Shown here in pieces: positions 35,477 to 44,428 of a stretch of DNA of 64,000 nucleotides (position 1 is the stretch's first letter; each line of letters starts with the position of its first letter). This stretch comes from Microbacterium sp. 1.5R (GTDB lineage: Bacteria > Actinomycetota > Actinomycetes > Actinomycetales > Microbacteriaceae): assembly GCF_001889265.1 (NCBI RefSeq), contig NZ_CP018151.1:3038001-3102000 (forward strand), given 5' to 3'. The notes beneath the pieces were generated by a model. It ran no database searches. It was not told the origin of the DNA and was given only the letters and a program-made list of their open reading frames with translations. The translations under genes were made by a program, and so were the position numbers.

Positions 35477-37539
35477 CCGACACCCACTGCCCCTACTGCG
35501 CGCTGCAGTGCGCGATGACGCTGACCCCGACCGTGGGCGCACCGCTGCCGGTCACCGTCGCCGGACGCGACTTCCCGACAAACCGCGGCGGGCTGTGCAA
35601 GAAGGGGTGGACCTCGGCCGAGCTGCTCGCCGACGCCGGTCGCCTCACCACTCCCCTGGTGCGCGGGACCGACGGCGAACTGCACCCGGCGGACTGGGAC
35701 GTGACTCTCGATCTGATCGCCGCGCGGCTGCGTCTGATCGCCGAGGAGGACGGCCCCGATGCGGTCGGCGTCTTCGGCGGCGGCGGGCTCACGAACGAGA
35801 AGGCGTACCAGTTGGGCAAGTTCGCCCGCATCGCGCTGCGCACGTCGCGCATCGACTACAACGGCCGCTTCTGCATGTCATCCGCTGCGGCCGCCGCCAA
35901 CCGCTCCTTCGGAATCGACCGCGGCCTGCCGTTCCCGCTGACCGACCTCGACACCGCCGAGACGGTGCTGCTGCTGGGATCGAACGTCGGCGACACCATG
36001 CCGCCGTTCGTCTCGCATCTGCAGGGCGCCAGGGCCCGCGGCGGTCTCATCGTCGTCGATCCTCGCCGCAGCTCGACGGCACGATTGAGCGCCGACGGCG
36101 CCGGGATCCACGTGCAGCCGGTGCCCGGCACCGATCTCGCGCTGCTGCTCGCAGTGATCCATGTCGTGATCGCCGAGGAGCTCTACGACGACGGCTATGT
36201 GCGCCAGCGCACATCGGGCTTCGACGCCCTCCGCCAGTCGGTGTCGGCGTGGTGGCCCGAGCGCGCCGAGACCGTCACCGGGGTGGCGGCGCGCAGCATC
36301 CGCGATCTGGCACGCAGACTGGCGGACTCCGACTCGACCTACATCCTCACCGGCCGCGGCGTCGAGCAGCATGTCGACGGCACCGACACCGCCACGGCCG
36401 CCATCAACCTCGCACTGCTCCTGGGTCTTCCGGGGACACCGGGGTGCGGCTACGGCACGCTGACCGGGCAGGGCAACGGCCAGGGCGGACGCGAGCACGG
36501 ACAGAAAGCCGACCAGCTTCCGGGGTACCAGTCGATCAGCGACCCGGCCGCCCGCGCCTCGGTCGCGGCCGTGTGGGGCGTCGACCCCGACGACCTTCCC
36601 GGGCCCGGCATCCCCGCGGTCGAGCTGCTACAGAGCGCCGGACTCCCGGGCGGCGTGCGAGCGCTGCTCGTGCACGGCTCGAACGTGTTCGTGTCGGCGC
36701 CGAACGTGTCGACCGTGCGCGAGGCCCTGGGCCGGCTCGATCTGCTCGTCGTCTCGGACTTCTTCCTCTCGGAGACCGCGAAGGCCGCCGACATCGTGCT
36801 CCCCGTGCTGCAGTGGGCCGAGGAGGAGGGCACGATGACCAACCTCGAGGGCCGCGTGCTGCGTCGCCGCCGAGCGGTCGACGCCCCCGCCGGCGCCCGC
36901 AGCGAGCTGTGGATCATGGCCGAGCTCGCCCGTCGCCTCGACGCCCCCGGCACCTGGAGCCTTGTGCCGTCGGAGGTGTTCGGCGAGCTGGCCCGCGCCT
37001 CCGCCGGCGGCCGCGCCGACTACTCCGGCCTCAGCCACGAGCTGCTCGACCTCGGCATCGAGGCGCACTGGCCTTTCCCGATCGGGAGCCTCGGCACCCC
37101 TCGACTGTTCGCCGACCGCTTCGCGCACGCCGACGGGCGCGCGAAGCTCGTCGCCGTGCGGGCTCGGGAGCATCCGACGGCGAGCGCCGACCGGCTCACC
37201 CTGATCACCGGGCGCCTGCTCGAGCAGTACCAGAGCGGAGCGCAGACCCGCCGCATCCCCGAGCTCACCGAGAAGCGGCCCGATCTCGTCGCGCAGCTGC
37301 ACCCTGCGACCGCGCGTCGTCATGGGATCGGCGAGGGCGACGGCATCCGTCTCTCGAACTCCCGCGGCACCCTGCGGGCGCGGGCCGAGCTGACGCACGA
37401 CATCAGGCCCGACACGGTGTTCCTGCCGTTCCACTACGCGGATGCCGAGAGCGCCAATCTGCTCACCGACGACCGGGTCGATCCGCACTCGGCGATGCCC
37501 GAGTTCAAACGGGCTCTGGTCGAGCTCCGAGCCGTCTGA
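35473..37539 (+). CDS. nasC: assimilatory nitrate reductase catalytic (molybdopterin) subunit
   Basis: A 688-residue enzyme of the DMSO-reductase family. It has a [4Fe-4S] site at the N-terminus (HCPYCALQC, then GLCKKGW), Mo-bisMGD domains (NGRFCMSSAAAAANRSFGID; GSNVGDTMPP; TGQGNGQGG; HGSNVFVSAPN) and the C-terminal cofactor-binding barrel from about residue 570. NapA/NasC/NarB members reduce nitrate to nitrite in the cytoplasm; there is no Tat signal, supporting an assimilatory role. It is last in the operon, with 15 bp to the convergent pheA. Confidence 0.9.
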   Translation: MTDTHCPYCALQCAMTLTPTVGAPLPVTVAGRDFPTNRGGLCKKGWTSAELLADAGRLTTPLVRGTDGELHPADWDVTLDLIAARLRLIAEEDGPDAVGVFGGGGLTNEKAYQLGKFARIALRTSRIDYNGRFCMSSAAAAANRSFGIDRGLPFPLTDLDTAETVLLLGSNVGDTMPPFVSHLQGARARGGLIVVDPRRSSTARLSADGAGIHVQPVPGTDLALLLAVIHVVIAEELYDDGYVRQRTSGFDALRQSVSAWWPERAETVTGVAARSIRDLARRLADSDSTYILTGRGVEQHVDGTDTATAAINLALLLGLPGTPGCGYGTLTGQGNGQGGREHGQKADQLPGYQSISDPAARASVAAVWGVDPDDLPGPGIPAVELLQSAGLPGGVRALLVHGSNVFVSAPNVSTVREALGRLDLLVVSDFFLSETAKAADIVLPVLQWAEEEGTMTNLEGRVLRRRRAVDAPAGARSELWIMAELARRLDAPGTWSLVPSEVFGELARASAGGRADYSGLSHELLDLGIEAHWPFPIGSLGTPRLFADRFAHADGRAKLVAVRAREHPTASADRLTLITGRLLEQYQSGAQTRRIPELTEKRPDLVAQLHPATARRHGIGEGDGIRLSNSRGTLRARAELTHDIRPDTVFLPFHYADAESANLLTDDRVDPHSAMPEFKRALVELRAV

Positions 37540-37554
37540 TCGTGGAGGCGGCGC

Positions 37555-38496
37555 TCAGTCGTCCGGCTCGCCGCTGAGGATGCCGCGCAGCCAGTCGCGC
37601 GCCTCGACGAAGATGTCGTCGGAGTAGCGCTCGGGATACTGCACGATCTGCCGGTCGGCTCGCGGATACGACCCGAGGAACACCACGCGCGGGCTGAAAC
37701 GGCGGATGCCGAGCAGGGCGTCGGCCATGCGCTCGTGCTCGATGTGGCCGTCGGCGTCGATCACGAACCGGTAGCGGCCGAGCTCGTCGCCGATCGGACG
37801 CGACTGGATCAGCGAGAGGTTGATGCCGCGGGTCGAGAACTGCTCGAGCATCTCGAGCAGGGATCCGGGATGATCGTTCGGCAGCTCGACGATCAGCGAG
37901 GTCTTGTCGGCCCCGGTCGGCGCCGGCGCCGTGGTGGTGCGGGTCACGAGCACGAAGCGGGTGACGGCCTGGGCGTTGTCGCCGATGTCCTCGGCCAGCA
38001 CGTCGACGTCGAGGTGCTTCACGACGCCCGGGGCGGCGATGGCCGCCTGGGCGGGAAGGCCGCCGTCGAGCATGCCGATCGCCGACGCGACGTTGCTCGC
38101 CGCAGGCACATGCGAGTGCCGGGGCAGGTGCTCCCCGAGCCAGCCGTGGCACTGGGCGTAGGCGACCGGGTGAGCGGCGATCACGCTGATGTCCGCCAGG
38201 GTCGTGCCCCGAGGCGCCACGAGCACGAAGTTCACCGGCACGAGGTACTCGCCGATGATCCGCAGGCCCGGCAGAGTGGCCAGCGCATCCTGCGTGGTCG
38301 AGACGCCGCCCTCGATCGAGTTCTCGATCGCGATCATCGCGGCGTCGCTGCGCCCCTCGAGCACATCCGCGAGGGCTTCTCCGACGTTGTGCACGGCACG
38401 CCAGTCCTGACCCCGTGCTTCAGCGACCTGTTCGAGCGCCGCTTCGGTGAATGTTCCGGCGGGGCCGAGATAGCTGTAGGTGCGGCGTTCAGTCAC
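37555..38496 (-). CDS. pheA: prephenate dehydratase
   Basis: A 313-residue enzyme making phenylpyruvate in phenylalanine synthesis. Residues 1-185 form the catalytic domain (YLGPAGTFTEAAL, IENSIEGGVSTT, and the TRF motif in AVTRFVLV). Residues 200-280 form the ACT regulatory domain (NDHPGSLLEMLEQFSTRGIN, SLIQSRP) that binds phenylalanine. The GTG at 38496 is chosen because AAGGTG lies six bases upstream. No chorismate mutase domain is present. Confidence 0.95.
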   Translation of the reverse strand: MTERRTYSYLGPAGTFTEAALEQVAEARGQDWRAVHNVGEALADVLEGRSDAAMIAIENSIEGGVSTTQDALATLPGLRIIGEYLVPVNFVLVAPRGTTLADISVIAAHPVAYAQCHGWLGEHLPRHSHVPAASNVASAIGMLDGGLPAQAAIAAPGVVKHLDVDVLAEDIGDNAQAVTRFVLVTRTTTAPAPTGADKTSLIVELPNDHPGSLLEMLEQFSTRGINLSLIQSRPIGDELGRYRFVIDADGHIEHERMADALLGIRRFSPRVVFLGSYPRADRQIVQYPERYSDDIFVEARDWLRGILSGEPDD

Positions 38497-38567
38497 GCGT
38501 TTCACCTTAGGGCACCGGCACACGCCCAGAAGATGCGCGGATGCCGAGATGGGGGCAGACTGTCTGC

Positions 38568-40211
38568 ATGACGAGCCGCGCCGGCCTCCCTGCCGAGGAA
38601 TCTGATCTGATCGATGTCGACGAGCTGATCGCCGCTTACTACGACCGCGTGCCCGACCCCGGGGTCGCCGCCGAGCGGGTCGCGTTCGGCACCAGCGGTC
38701 ACCGCGGGTCGTCGCTGACCAAGAGCTTCAACGAGAACCACATCCTGGCGACCACCCAGGCGATCGTCGACTACCGTGCGAGCCAGGGGATCACCGGTCC
38801 CCTGTTCCTCGGCCGCGACACCCACGCGCTCTCGCTGCCCGCCGAGCGCAGCGCCATCGAGGTGCTCGTGGCCAACGGCGTCGACGTCCGCGTCGACTCG
38901 CGCGACGCCTGGGTGCCGACGCCCGCGCTCAGCCACGCGATCCTCACCTTCAACCGCGACCTCGCGTCGGATGCCGCCGGCCGCGCCGACGGCATCGTCG
39001 TCACCCCGTCGCACAACCCGCCTCGCGACGGCGGCTTCAAGTACAACCCGCCGCACGGTGGACCGGCCGACACCGACGCGACCGGCTGGATCGCCGACCG
39101 CGCCAACGAGCTGATCGCCGGCGGTCTCGTCGACGTCAAGCGCGAGCGGTTCGCCGACATCGACTGGGACGCGCTTCCGGGGTACGACTTCCGTGACGCC
39201 TACGTGCGCGACCTGACGACGATCATCGACATCGACGCCATCCGCACCGCCGGCGTGCGCATCGGCGCCGACCCGCTCGGTGGCGCATCCGTCGAGTACT
39301 GGGCGCTCATCAAGGAGGTCTACGACCTCGACCTGACCGTCGTGAACCCCGAGGTCGACCCGACCTGGCGCTTCATGACACTCGACTGGGACGAGAAGAT
39401 CCGCATGGATCCGTCCTCCCCGTCGGCCATGGCCTCGCTCGTCGCCAAGAAGGGCGACTACGACGTGCTGACCGGCAACGACGCGGATGCCGACCGCCAC
39501 GGCATCGTCACCCCCGACGCCGGGCTCATGAACCCGAACCACTACCTCGCGGTCGCGATCGACTACCTGTTCTCGCACCGCTCCGAGTGGCCGCGCGACG
39601 CCGCGATCGGCAAGACCCTCGTGTCGTCGATGATCATCGACCGGGTCGCCGAATCGCTCGGACGCCGCCTCCTCGAGGTGCCGGTGGGCTTCAAGTGGTT
39701 CGTGCCCGGTCTGCTCGACGGCTCGGTCGCGTTCGGCGGCGAGGAGTCTGCCGGAGCATCGTTCCTCCGCAAGGACGGCACCGTCTGGTCGACCGACAAG
39801 GACGGCATCCTGCTGTGCCTGCTCGCGGCCGAGATCATCGCGGTCACCGGCAAGACGCCGTCGGAGCGGTATGCCGAGCTGGAGCAGGCCTTCGGCTCGT
39901 CGGCCTACCAGCGCGTCGACGCCCCGGCGACGCCCGCGCAGAAGGCGACGCTGGGCAAGCTCGCTCCGGATGCCGTCTCGGCGACGACCCTCGCGGGTGA
40001 GGAGATCACCGCCAAGCTGTCGCACGCTCCCGGCAACGGTGCGGCGATCGGCGGCCTCAAGGTGCAGACCGAGCACGCCTGGTTCGCCGCCCGCCCCTCG
40101 GGCACGGAAGACGTCTACAAGCTGTATGCCGAGAGCCTGCGCGGCCCGGAGCACCTCGCCGAGGTGCAGGCCGAGGCGCGAGCCGTGGTGTCCGCCGCCC
40201 TCGGGGGCTGA
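38568..40211 (+). CDS. pgm: phosphoglucomutase (alpha-D-glucose phosphate-specific)
   Basis: A 547-residue phosphohexomutase that interconverts glucose-1- and glucose-6-phosphate. The start region has [11 protein letters not shown], the phosphoserine loop is [13 protein letters not shown], the metal loop is [10 protein letters not shown], and [15 protein letters not shown] is the sugar-binding loop. It links the galactose pathway encoded later in the window (glucose-1-phosphate product) to glycolysis. The start gives [12 protein letters not shown]; there is little ribosome-site sequence. Confidence 0.95.
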   Translation: MTSRAGLPAEESDLIDVDELIAAYYDRVPDPGVAAERVAFGTSGHRGSSLTKSFNENHILATTQAIVDYRASQGITGPLFLGRDTHALSLPAERSAIEVLVANGVDVRVDSRDAWVPTPALSHAILTFNRDLASDAAGRADGIVVTPSHNPPRDGGFKYNPPHGGPADTDATGWIADRANELIAGGLVDVKRERFADIDWDALPGYDFRDAYVRDLTTIIDIDAIRTAGVRIGADPLGGASVEYWALIKEVYDLDLTVVNPEVDPTWRFMTLDWDEKIRMDPSSPSAMASLVAKKGDYDVLTGNDADADRHGIVTPDAGLMNPNHYLAVAIDYLFSHRSEWPRDAAIGKTLVSSMIIDRVAESLGRRLLEVPVGFKWFVPGLLDGSVAFGGEESAGASFLRKDGTVWSTDKDGILLCLLAAEIIAVTGKTPSERYAELEQAFGSSAYQRVDAPATPAQKATLGKLAPDAVSATTLAGEEITAKLSHAPGNGAAIGGLKVQTEHAWFAARPSGTEDVYKLYAESLRGPEHLAEVQAEARAVVSAALGG

Positions 40212-40234
40212 TCCCCGCGTCCTTCGGGCTGTTC

Positions 40235-40269
40235 TTCTGCCCCCGCACGTCGCCCGTGTGGGGGCAGAA
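40235..40269. terminator. terminator-like hairpin after pgm
   Basis: TTCTGCCCCCGCAC pairs with GTGTGGGGGCAGAA (one wobble) around a 7-nt loop, 23 bp after the pgm stop. No T-tract follows. Confidence 0.5.
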
Positions 40270-40294
40270 GTGCATCCGGACCGGAACGCTTTCG

Positions 40295-40342
40295 TGGCGG
40301 AACGCCCCCGTGGCGGAACGCCCGCGTGGCGGACTGCCCCAC
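40295..40342. repeat. 16-bp tandem repeat
   Basis: Three consecutive 16-bp units TGGCGGAACGCCCCCG, TGGCGGAACGCCCGCG and TGGCGGACTGCCCCAC follow the pgm hairpin. Confidence 0.6.
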
Positions 40343-40360
40343 GGCATCCCCTCCTTGTGC

Positions 40361-40590
40361 GTGCGGGGTCAATTACGCACCCGAAACGGCTGATCCCGAT
40401 GCGAAAGTGGCCCCGGCTGGCGTCCGCGATGCGAAACTGACCCCGACTGGCGGGCGAAAATGCCCTCGCGTCCCCTATCTCGCCGCCCCTGCGTGTGCGG
40501 GGTCAGTTACGCATCCGAAACGGCCATCCCCGGTGCGAAAGTGGCCCCGGCTGGCGAGCCGGCTGCGAAAGTGGTCCCGACTGGCTGGCG
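40361..40590. repeat. two copies of a composite GGGGTCA...GTGGCCCC element
   Basis: The copies start at 40361 and 40494 (133 bp apart). Each runs GTGCGGGGTCANTTACGCA, then CCGAAACGG, then GTGCGAAAGTGGCCCCGGCT or similar, then a second inverted half (GCGAAACTGACCCCGACTGG or GCGAAAGTGGTCCCGACTGG). With the hairpin and 16-bp repeats they occupy most of the 490-bp gap between convergent pgm and glycerate kinase. The last 110 bp (40591-40701) show nothing. Confidence 0.75.
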
Positions 40591-40701
40591 GGCGGATGCT
40601 GCGGGGGGCGGGGCAACCCGGGCGGAAGAATGCGGACGAATGCGGACGGATGCTGCGCACCAGCGACCCCACCGTGGGCCGACGCGCGCCGAGGCGATGC
40701 G

Positions 40702-41802
40702 TCAGACCGAGCGGGCGAGCAGGGCTCCGGCCTCGCGCAACCAGCGGGCGGGGTCGGCGAGCGCGGCATCCGACGATCCGGCGATCTCGGTGAGCGACGC
40801 GGATGCCGTGAACAGCGCGGTGTCGGAGTCGGCCGTGATGCGTCCGGCGGCGAGCAGGGCGGTCGCACCGGTCGTCGACGCGAGGCCGGCGATGAACGAG
40901 GGCACCTTGCCGTCTCCGGACTGACCGTCGTACGACCCCTCCCCTGTGATGACATGGTCGGCGTCGGCGATCGCGTCGGCGAGGCCGATCAGGTCCGCCA
41001 CCTCGGCAGCGCCCGGGGCGAGCGTCGCACCCCAGACGACCAGCGCACCGCCCGTGCCACCGGCGGCTCCGGTGCCCGGCAGTGCGGAGTCGAGGCCGAG
41101 CAGTTCGGCGAGGCCCGCTAGTCCGGCATCCACTTCGGCGAGCTCCGGGCCGACGAGACCCTTCTGCGGTCCGAACACGGCGGCGGCGCCCCGCGGGCCG
41201 ACGAGGGGATTCGTGACGTCGGTGAGCACGCGCACCTGCGGCGCCGTGCGCAGGCCGCTCAGGTCGACGGAGGCGATGTCGGCGAGACCGCGGGCTCCTC
41301 GCGCGACCGGCTCACCGGCGTCATCGAGGAATCGCGCACCGAGGGCGGTCAGCATCCCGGTGCCGCCGTCGGTCGACGCGCTCGACCCGATGCCGACGAC
41401 CAGTCGCGTGACGCCGTGGTCGAGGGCGGCGGCGATCGCCTGACCGAATCCGGTGGTGTCGGCATCCCACGGACGCAGTTCGTCGAGCAGTTCGATGCCC
41501 GAGGTCGACGCGAGGTCGACGACGGCGGTCCCCCCGGGAGAATCCCCCGAGACGGGAAGCAGCAGCCAGCTCGTCTCCAGCGGCAGCCCCGCGGGTCCGT
41601 CGACGACGACCGGCATGCGTCGCGCTCCCGGCACGGCCGCCTCGAACGCGGCGACGGTGCCCTCGCCGCCGTCAGCCATGGGACGGTGCACGAACGTCGC
41701 GGTCGGCTCGACCGATGACCAGCCTTCGGCGAGCGATGCCGCCGCATCCGCCGCGGTGATCGTGCCCTTGAAGCTGTCCGGCGCCAGCACCACGCGGGTC
41801 AT
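40702..41802 (-). CDS. glxK: glycerate kinase (GarK/GlxK family)
   Basis: A 366-residue kinase phosphorylating D-glycerate. Family landmarks are the N-terminal VVLAPDSFKGTITAADAA, RPMADGGEGTV, GIGSSASTDGGTGML and ITGEGSYDGQSGDGKVP. The product, 2- or 3-phosphoglycerate, enters glycolysis. Its ATG overlaps the stop of the LacI regulator gene by four bases, so the two form one transcript and the regulator probably senses a sugar-acid intermediate. Confidence 0.92.
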   Translation of the reverse strand: MTRVVLAPDSFKGTITAADAAASLAEGWSSVEPTATFVHRPMADGGEGTVAAFEAAVPGARRMPVVVDGPAGLPLETSWLLLPVSGDSPGGTAVVDLASTSGIELLDELRPWDADTTGFGQAIAAALDHGVTRLVVGIGSSASTDGGTGMLTALGARFLDDAGEPVARGARGLADIASVDLSGLRTAPQVRVLTDVTNPLVGPRGAAAVFGPQKGLVGPELAEVDAGLAGLAELLGLDSALPGTGAAGGTGGALVVWGATLAPGAAEVADLIGLADAIADADHVITGEGSYDGQSGDGKVPSFIAGLASTTGATALLAAGRITADSDTALFTASASLTEIAGSSDAALADPARWLREAGALLARSV

Positions 41803-42857
41803 CGGGTGAGTCCGGGGGTGCTCGCCCGCACGATGACCTCGAGCGGAAGCGGAGCCTGCTGCCAGTCGGCGTCGACCGTCGCACGGAAGGCCTGATATCC
41901 GACCTCGCTGAGCGGCACGCGCACGGTGGTGAGCGCCGGGGTGACATCGCTGCTCGAGGGCACGTCATCGAAGCCGCAGACCGCGATGTCGGCACCGACC
42001 TCACGACCGGCCCCGCGGATCGCCGCCATCGCTCCGATCGCGACCACGTCGCTCATGCCGAACACGAGGGTGCCGGGTTCGACGCCGTCGGAGAGGGCCG
42101 CCGTCATCGCCTGCGCACCCGATTCGCGGCGGAAGTCGCCGCGGATCACCCGCCCGATCGCCCCGCCGTCGGTCTCGAAGCCGGCGCGGAATCCGGCGAG
42201 ACGCTCGTCCGACGTCAGCACTCCCTCGGCCGCGCCGATCGCGATGGCGGAGCGGTATCCGAGAGACGCCATGCGGCGACCGAGCGCTTCGGCGCCGGCG
42301 CGGTTGTCGATCTCGACGTGGCGGTTGTCTGCGCTGCCGGCGCCGAACGTGACCACGCGTCCACCGAAGCGGGCGTACTCCGCGAGCTCGCGTGAGGTGT
42401 CGGAGTCCGTCGGCTCGTTCGTGCGCGATGCGGCGAGGATCAGGCCCTGGGGTCGCTGCCCACGGAGGGCCCGCACGATGCGCGCCTCGCGTGCCGGATC
42501 TCGCTCGGTGATCGCGATCGTCACGACCAGGCCCTGTTCGTCGGCTCCGCGAGCGACACCGGCCGCGATGAGTCCGAAGTAGGGGTCGGCGATGTCGGCG
42601 ACCAGCAGTGCGATGACGGGCGAGCTTCCTCGGGCGGTCGCCTGCGCCGATGCGTTCGCCGTGTAGCCCAGTTCGGCGGCCGCCTGCTCGACGCGCTCAC
42701 GGAAGGACTCGGCCACCTTGCGCTCGGATCCGTTGAGAACACGGGATGCCGTGGCGAGCGAGACCCCGGCCTCACGGGCGACGTCGTGCAGGGTCGGGGC
42801 CGCGCCCCGCGAATGCCGCGGCTGACGCACGCGGGAAGGGCTTTCCTGCTGACTCAT
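41799..42857 (-). CDS. LacI-family transcriptional regulator
   Basis: A 352-residue regulator with an HTH at residues 22-45 (TLHDVAREAGVSLATASRVL), the hinge-helix segment SAQATARGSS, and a periplasmic-binding-like effector domain (VIALLVADIADPYFGLIAAG). An N-terminal extension of ~20 residues is disordered. It is co-transcribed with glycerate kinase. No clear 14-bp LacI operator stands out in the 71-bp gap before it. Confidence 0.9.
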   Translation of the reverse strand: MSQQESPSRVRQPRHSRGAAPTLHDVAREAGVSLATASRVLNGSERKVAESFRERVEQAAAELGYTANASAQATARGSSPVIALLVADIADPYFGLIAAGVARGADEQGLVVTIAITERDPAREARIVRALRGQRPQGLILAASRTNEPTDSDTSRELAEYARFGGRVVTFGAGSADNRHVEIDNRAGAEALGRRMASLGYRSAIAIGAAEGVLTSDERLAGFRAGFETDGGAIGRVIRGDFRRESGAQAMTAALSDGVEPGTLVFGMSDVVAIGAMAAIRGAGREVGADIAVCGFDDVPSSSDVTPALTTVRVPLSEVGYQAFRATVDADWQQAPLPLEVIVRASTPGLTR

Positions 42858-42928
42858 GCCCTGAGCATACTGCGCGGTGAGGGCGATGCCGGGGAGGGTC
42901 CGGCAACCGGGCTGCGGGGGCGCATGGC

Positions 42929-43687
42929 TCAGAGGGAGAGGTAGGCGCGCAGCGTCGCCGCCTCGCCACGCAGCAGCGTCGGATCATCGCCGGGTACGAA
43001 CTCGAGCAGCGCATCGCGGGGCGGAGTCGTCGCGGACAGCGCATCCGCGAAGAAGCGGGTCCACAGGGCATCCCTCGCCCGCAGCGGAAGCCTCTCGTGA
43101 TCCGGCCACCACGAGAACACGTGCGCGGCGCTGACCCGGTCGGCGACCGCGCGGTACTCGTCGAGCACCGCATCGACCGTGGCACCGACCGTCGGCTGCC
43201 AGTACGAGCTGAGCGTCGGCCGAGCCACCTCATCGAGCACCCGCAGCGTCGTCGGGGCGGTGTCGGCGAGCGTCCCGGAGTGGAACTCGAGCGCGAGCGA
43301 GATTCCCCGGGCGGCGGCCTCATCGACAGCATCCTGCAGTCGGGCGATCGTCGACGCCCAGTCCTGCGGCGACGCCTCGTCGGAGCCGATCGGCCCAGCC
43401 CAGACGCGCACGCGATCGACACCGAGCGCCTCGGCGGTGTCGAGCACGGGGGTGATCGGCTCGTCGGCACCGGCACGGAAGTACGAGCCGTAGGAGCACG
43501 CGACGAGCCCGGCATCCGTCGTGAGTGTCGCCACCCTCGCGGCCTGCTCGACGTCGCCGGGCAGCACATGCGAATCGGCTCCCCACTCGATGACCTCGAG
43601 TCGGGCGTCGGCGGCGAGGTCGACCACCTGGTCGGCGCTCAGCGACCGGAAGGTCACCGAGCAGAGCCCTGGGCGGATCTTCGTCAT
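42929..43687 (-). CDS. sugar phosphate isomerase/epimerase (AP endonuclease 2 fold)
   Basis: A 252-residue TIM-barrel protein of the xylose-isomerase-like superfamily: VIEWGADSHVLPGD near the N-terminus, LALEFHSGTLADT with the metal-binding Glu and His, and HVFSWWPDHERLP near the C-terminus. Such enzymes isomerise or epimerise sugars or inositol intermediates. It lies upstream of the LacI-glycerate kinase pair on the same strand, which suggests a shared sugar-acid pathway. The true reaction is not predictable. Confidence 0.82.
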   Translation of the reverse strand: MTKIRPGLCSVTFRSLSADQVVDLAADARLEVIEWGADSHVLPGDVEQAARVATLTTDAGLVACSYGSYFRAGADEPITPVLDTAEALGVDRVRVWAGPIGSDEASPQDWASTIARLQDAVDEAAARGISLALEFHSGTLADTAPTTLRVLDEVARPTLSSYWQPTVGATVDAVLDEYRAVADRVSAAHVFSWWPDHERLPLRARDALWTRFFADALSATTPPRDALLEFVPGDDPTLLRGEAATLRAYLSL

Positions 43688-43866
43688 GACGTCATCCTCT
43701 CAATCGTTCGGCGGGGTGTCTCGGGGCTTGCGCCGTGCGCGACCGCCGCGTACAGGTGGGCGGTTCCCGGGTGGGGATCCGGTCTTCGGCGGCGTTCTGT
43801 ACGTCCGGTCTTTTCCGGTCCGGTCCGGTCCCGTCGGACGAGAAGACCGCCGTCCCCCGTCCCATC

Positions 43867-43935
43867 TGCAGGTCCCAGGCACGGATGCAGGACAGAAACC
43901 GTGTTACGGCCCTGCATCCGTGCTCGGGTCCTGCA
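43867..43935. repeat. 69-bp hairpin element, copy 1
   Basis: The left arm TGCAGGTCCCAGGCACGGAT and the matching right arm ending GTGCTCGGGTCCTGCA pair over about 25 bp with few mismatches. The loop is ACAGAAACCGTGTTACGG. Confidence 0.8.
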
Positions 43936-44048
43936 CGTGCTCCGGCGAACGGTCCGGTCCGGTTCCGGCGAACGGTCCGGTCTTTTCCGGTCCGGTCTTT
44001 TCCGGTCCGGTCCCGTCGGACGAGAAGACCGCCGCACCCCCTCCCATC

Positions 44049-44117
44049 TGCAGGACGCAGACACGGATGCAGGACAGAAACGGTGCCACGGCCCTGCATC
44101 CGTGCTCGAGTCCTGCA
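44049..44117. repeat. 69-bp hairpin element, copy 2
   Basis: Begins TGCAGGACGCAGACACGGAT and ends CGAGTCCTGCA; loop ACAGAAACGGTGCCACGG. Same length as the other copies. Confidence 0.8.
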
Positions 44118-44277
44118 CGTGCTCCGGCGAACGGTCCGGTCCGGTTCCGGCGAACGGTCCGGTCCGGTTCCGGCGAACGGTCCGGTCCGGTTCCGGTTCC
44201 CTCGGCCGGTCCGGTTCGGTCTTGTCTTGTCTGGTCCGGTCCGGTCCGACGAGAAGACCGCCGCACCCCGTCCCACC

Positions 44278-44346
44278 TGCAGGACCCAGGCACGGATGCA
44301 GGACAGAAACGGTGTCACGGCCCTGCATCCGTGCTCGAGTCCTGCA
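44278..44346. repeat. 69-bp hairpin element, copy 3
   Basis: Begins TGCAGGACCCAGGCACGGAT and ends CGAGTCCTGCA; loop ACAGAAACGGTGTCACGG. It is the copy closest to a consensus and to the diverged copy at 7221. Confidence 0.8.
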
Positions 44347-44428
44347 GACGGTAGAAGCGTGGCCCACTCGCGGACGTTCGCGGCCGGTGCCCGAGCGAAA
44401 CCCGACCCCGACCGGATCCCGGCGGCCG

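Larger units (their letters stand above)
43755..44346. repeat. composite tandem array with three 69-bp hairpins
   Basis: Three units share the order GGTCCGG-rich tract, GGACGAGAAGACCGCCG, a C-rich stretch with CCCA, and a 69-bp hairpin; hairpin starts are 182 and 229 bp apart. The G-rich tracts repeat GGTCCGGTTCCGGCGAAC and TTTTCCGGTCCGG in varying number. Several long frames cross the array but encode only repetitive Arg/Ser/Pro text. It fills the 741-bp gap between two isomerase genes (43688-44428); flanks outside the array show nothing. Confidence 0.8.
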
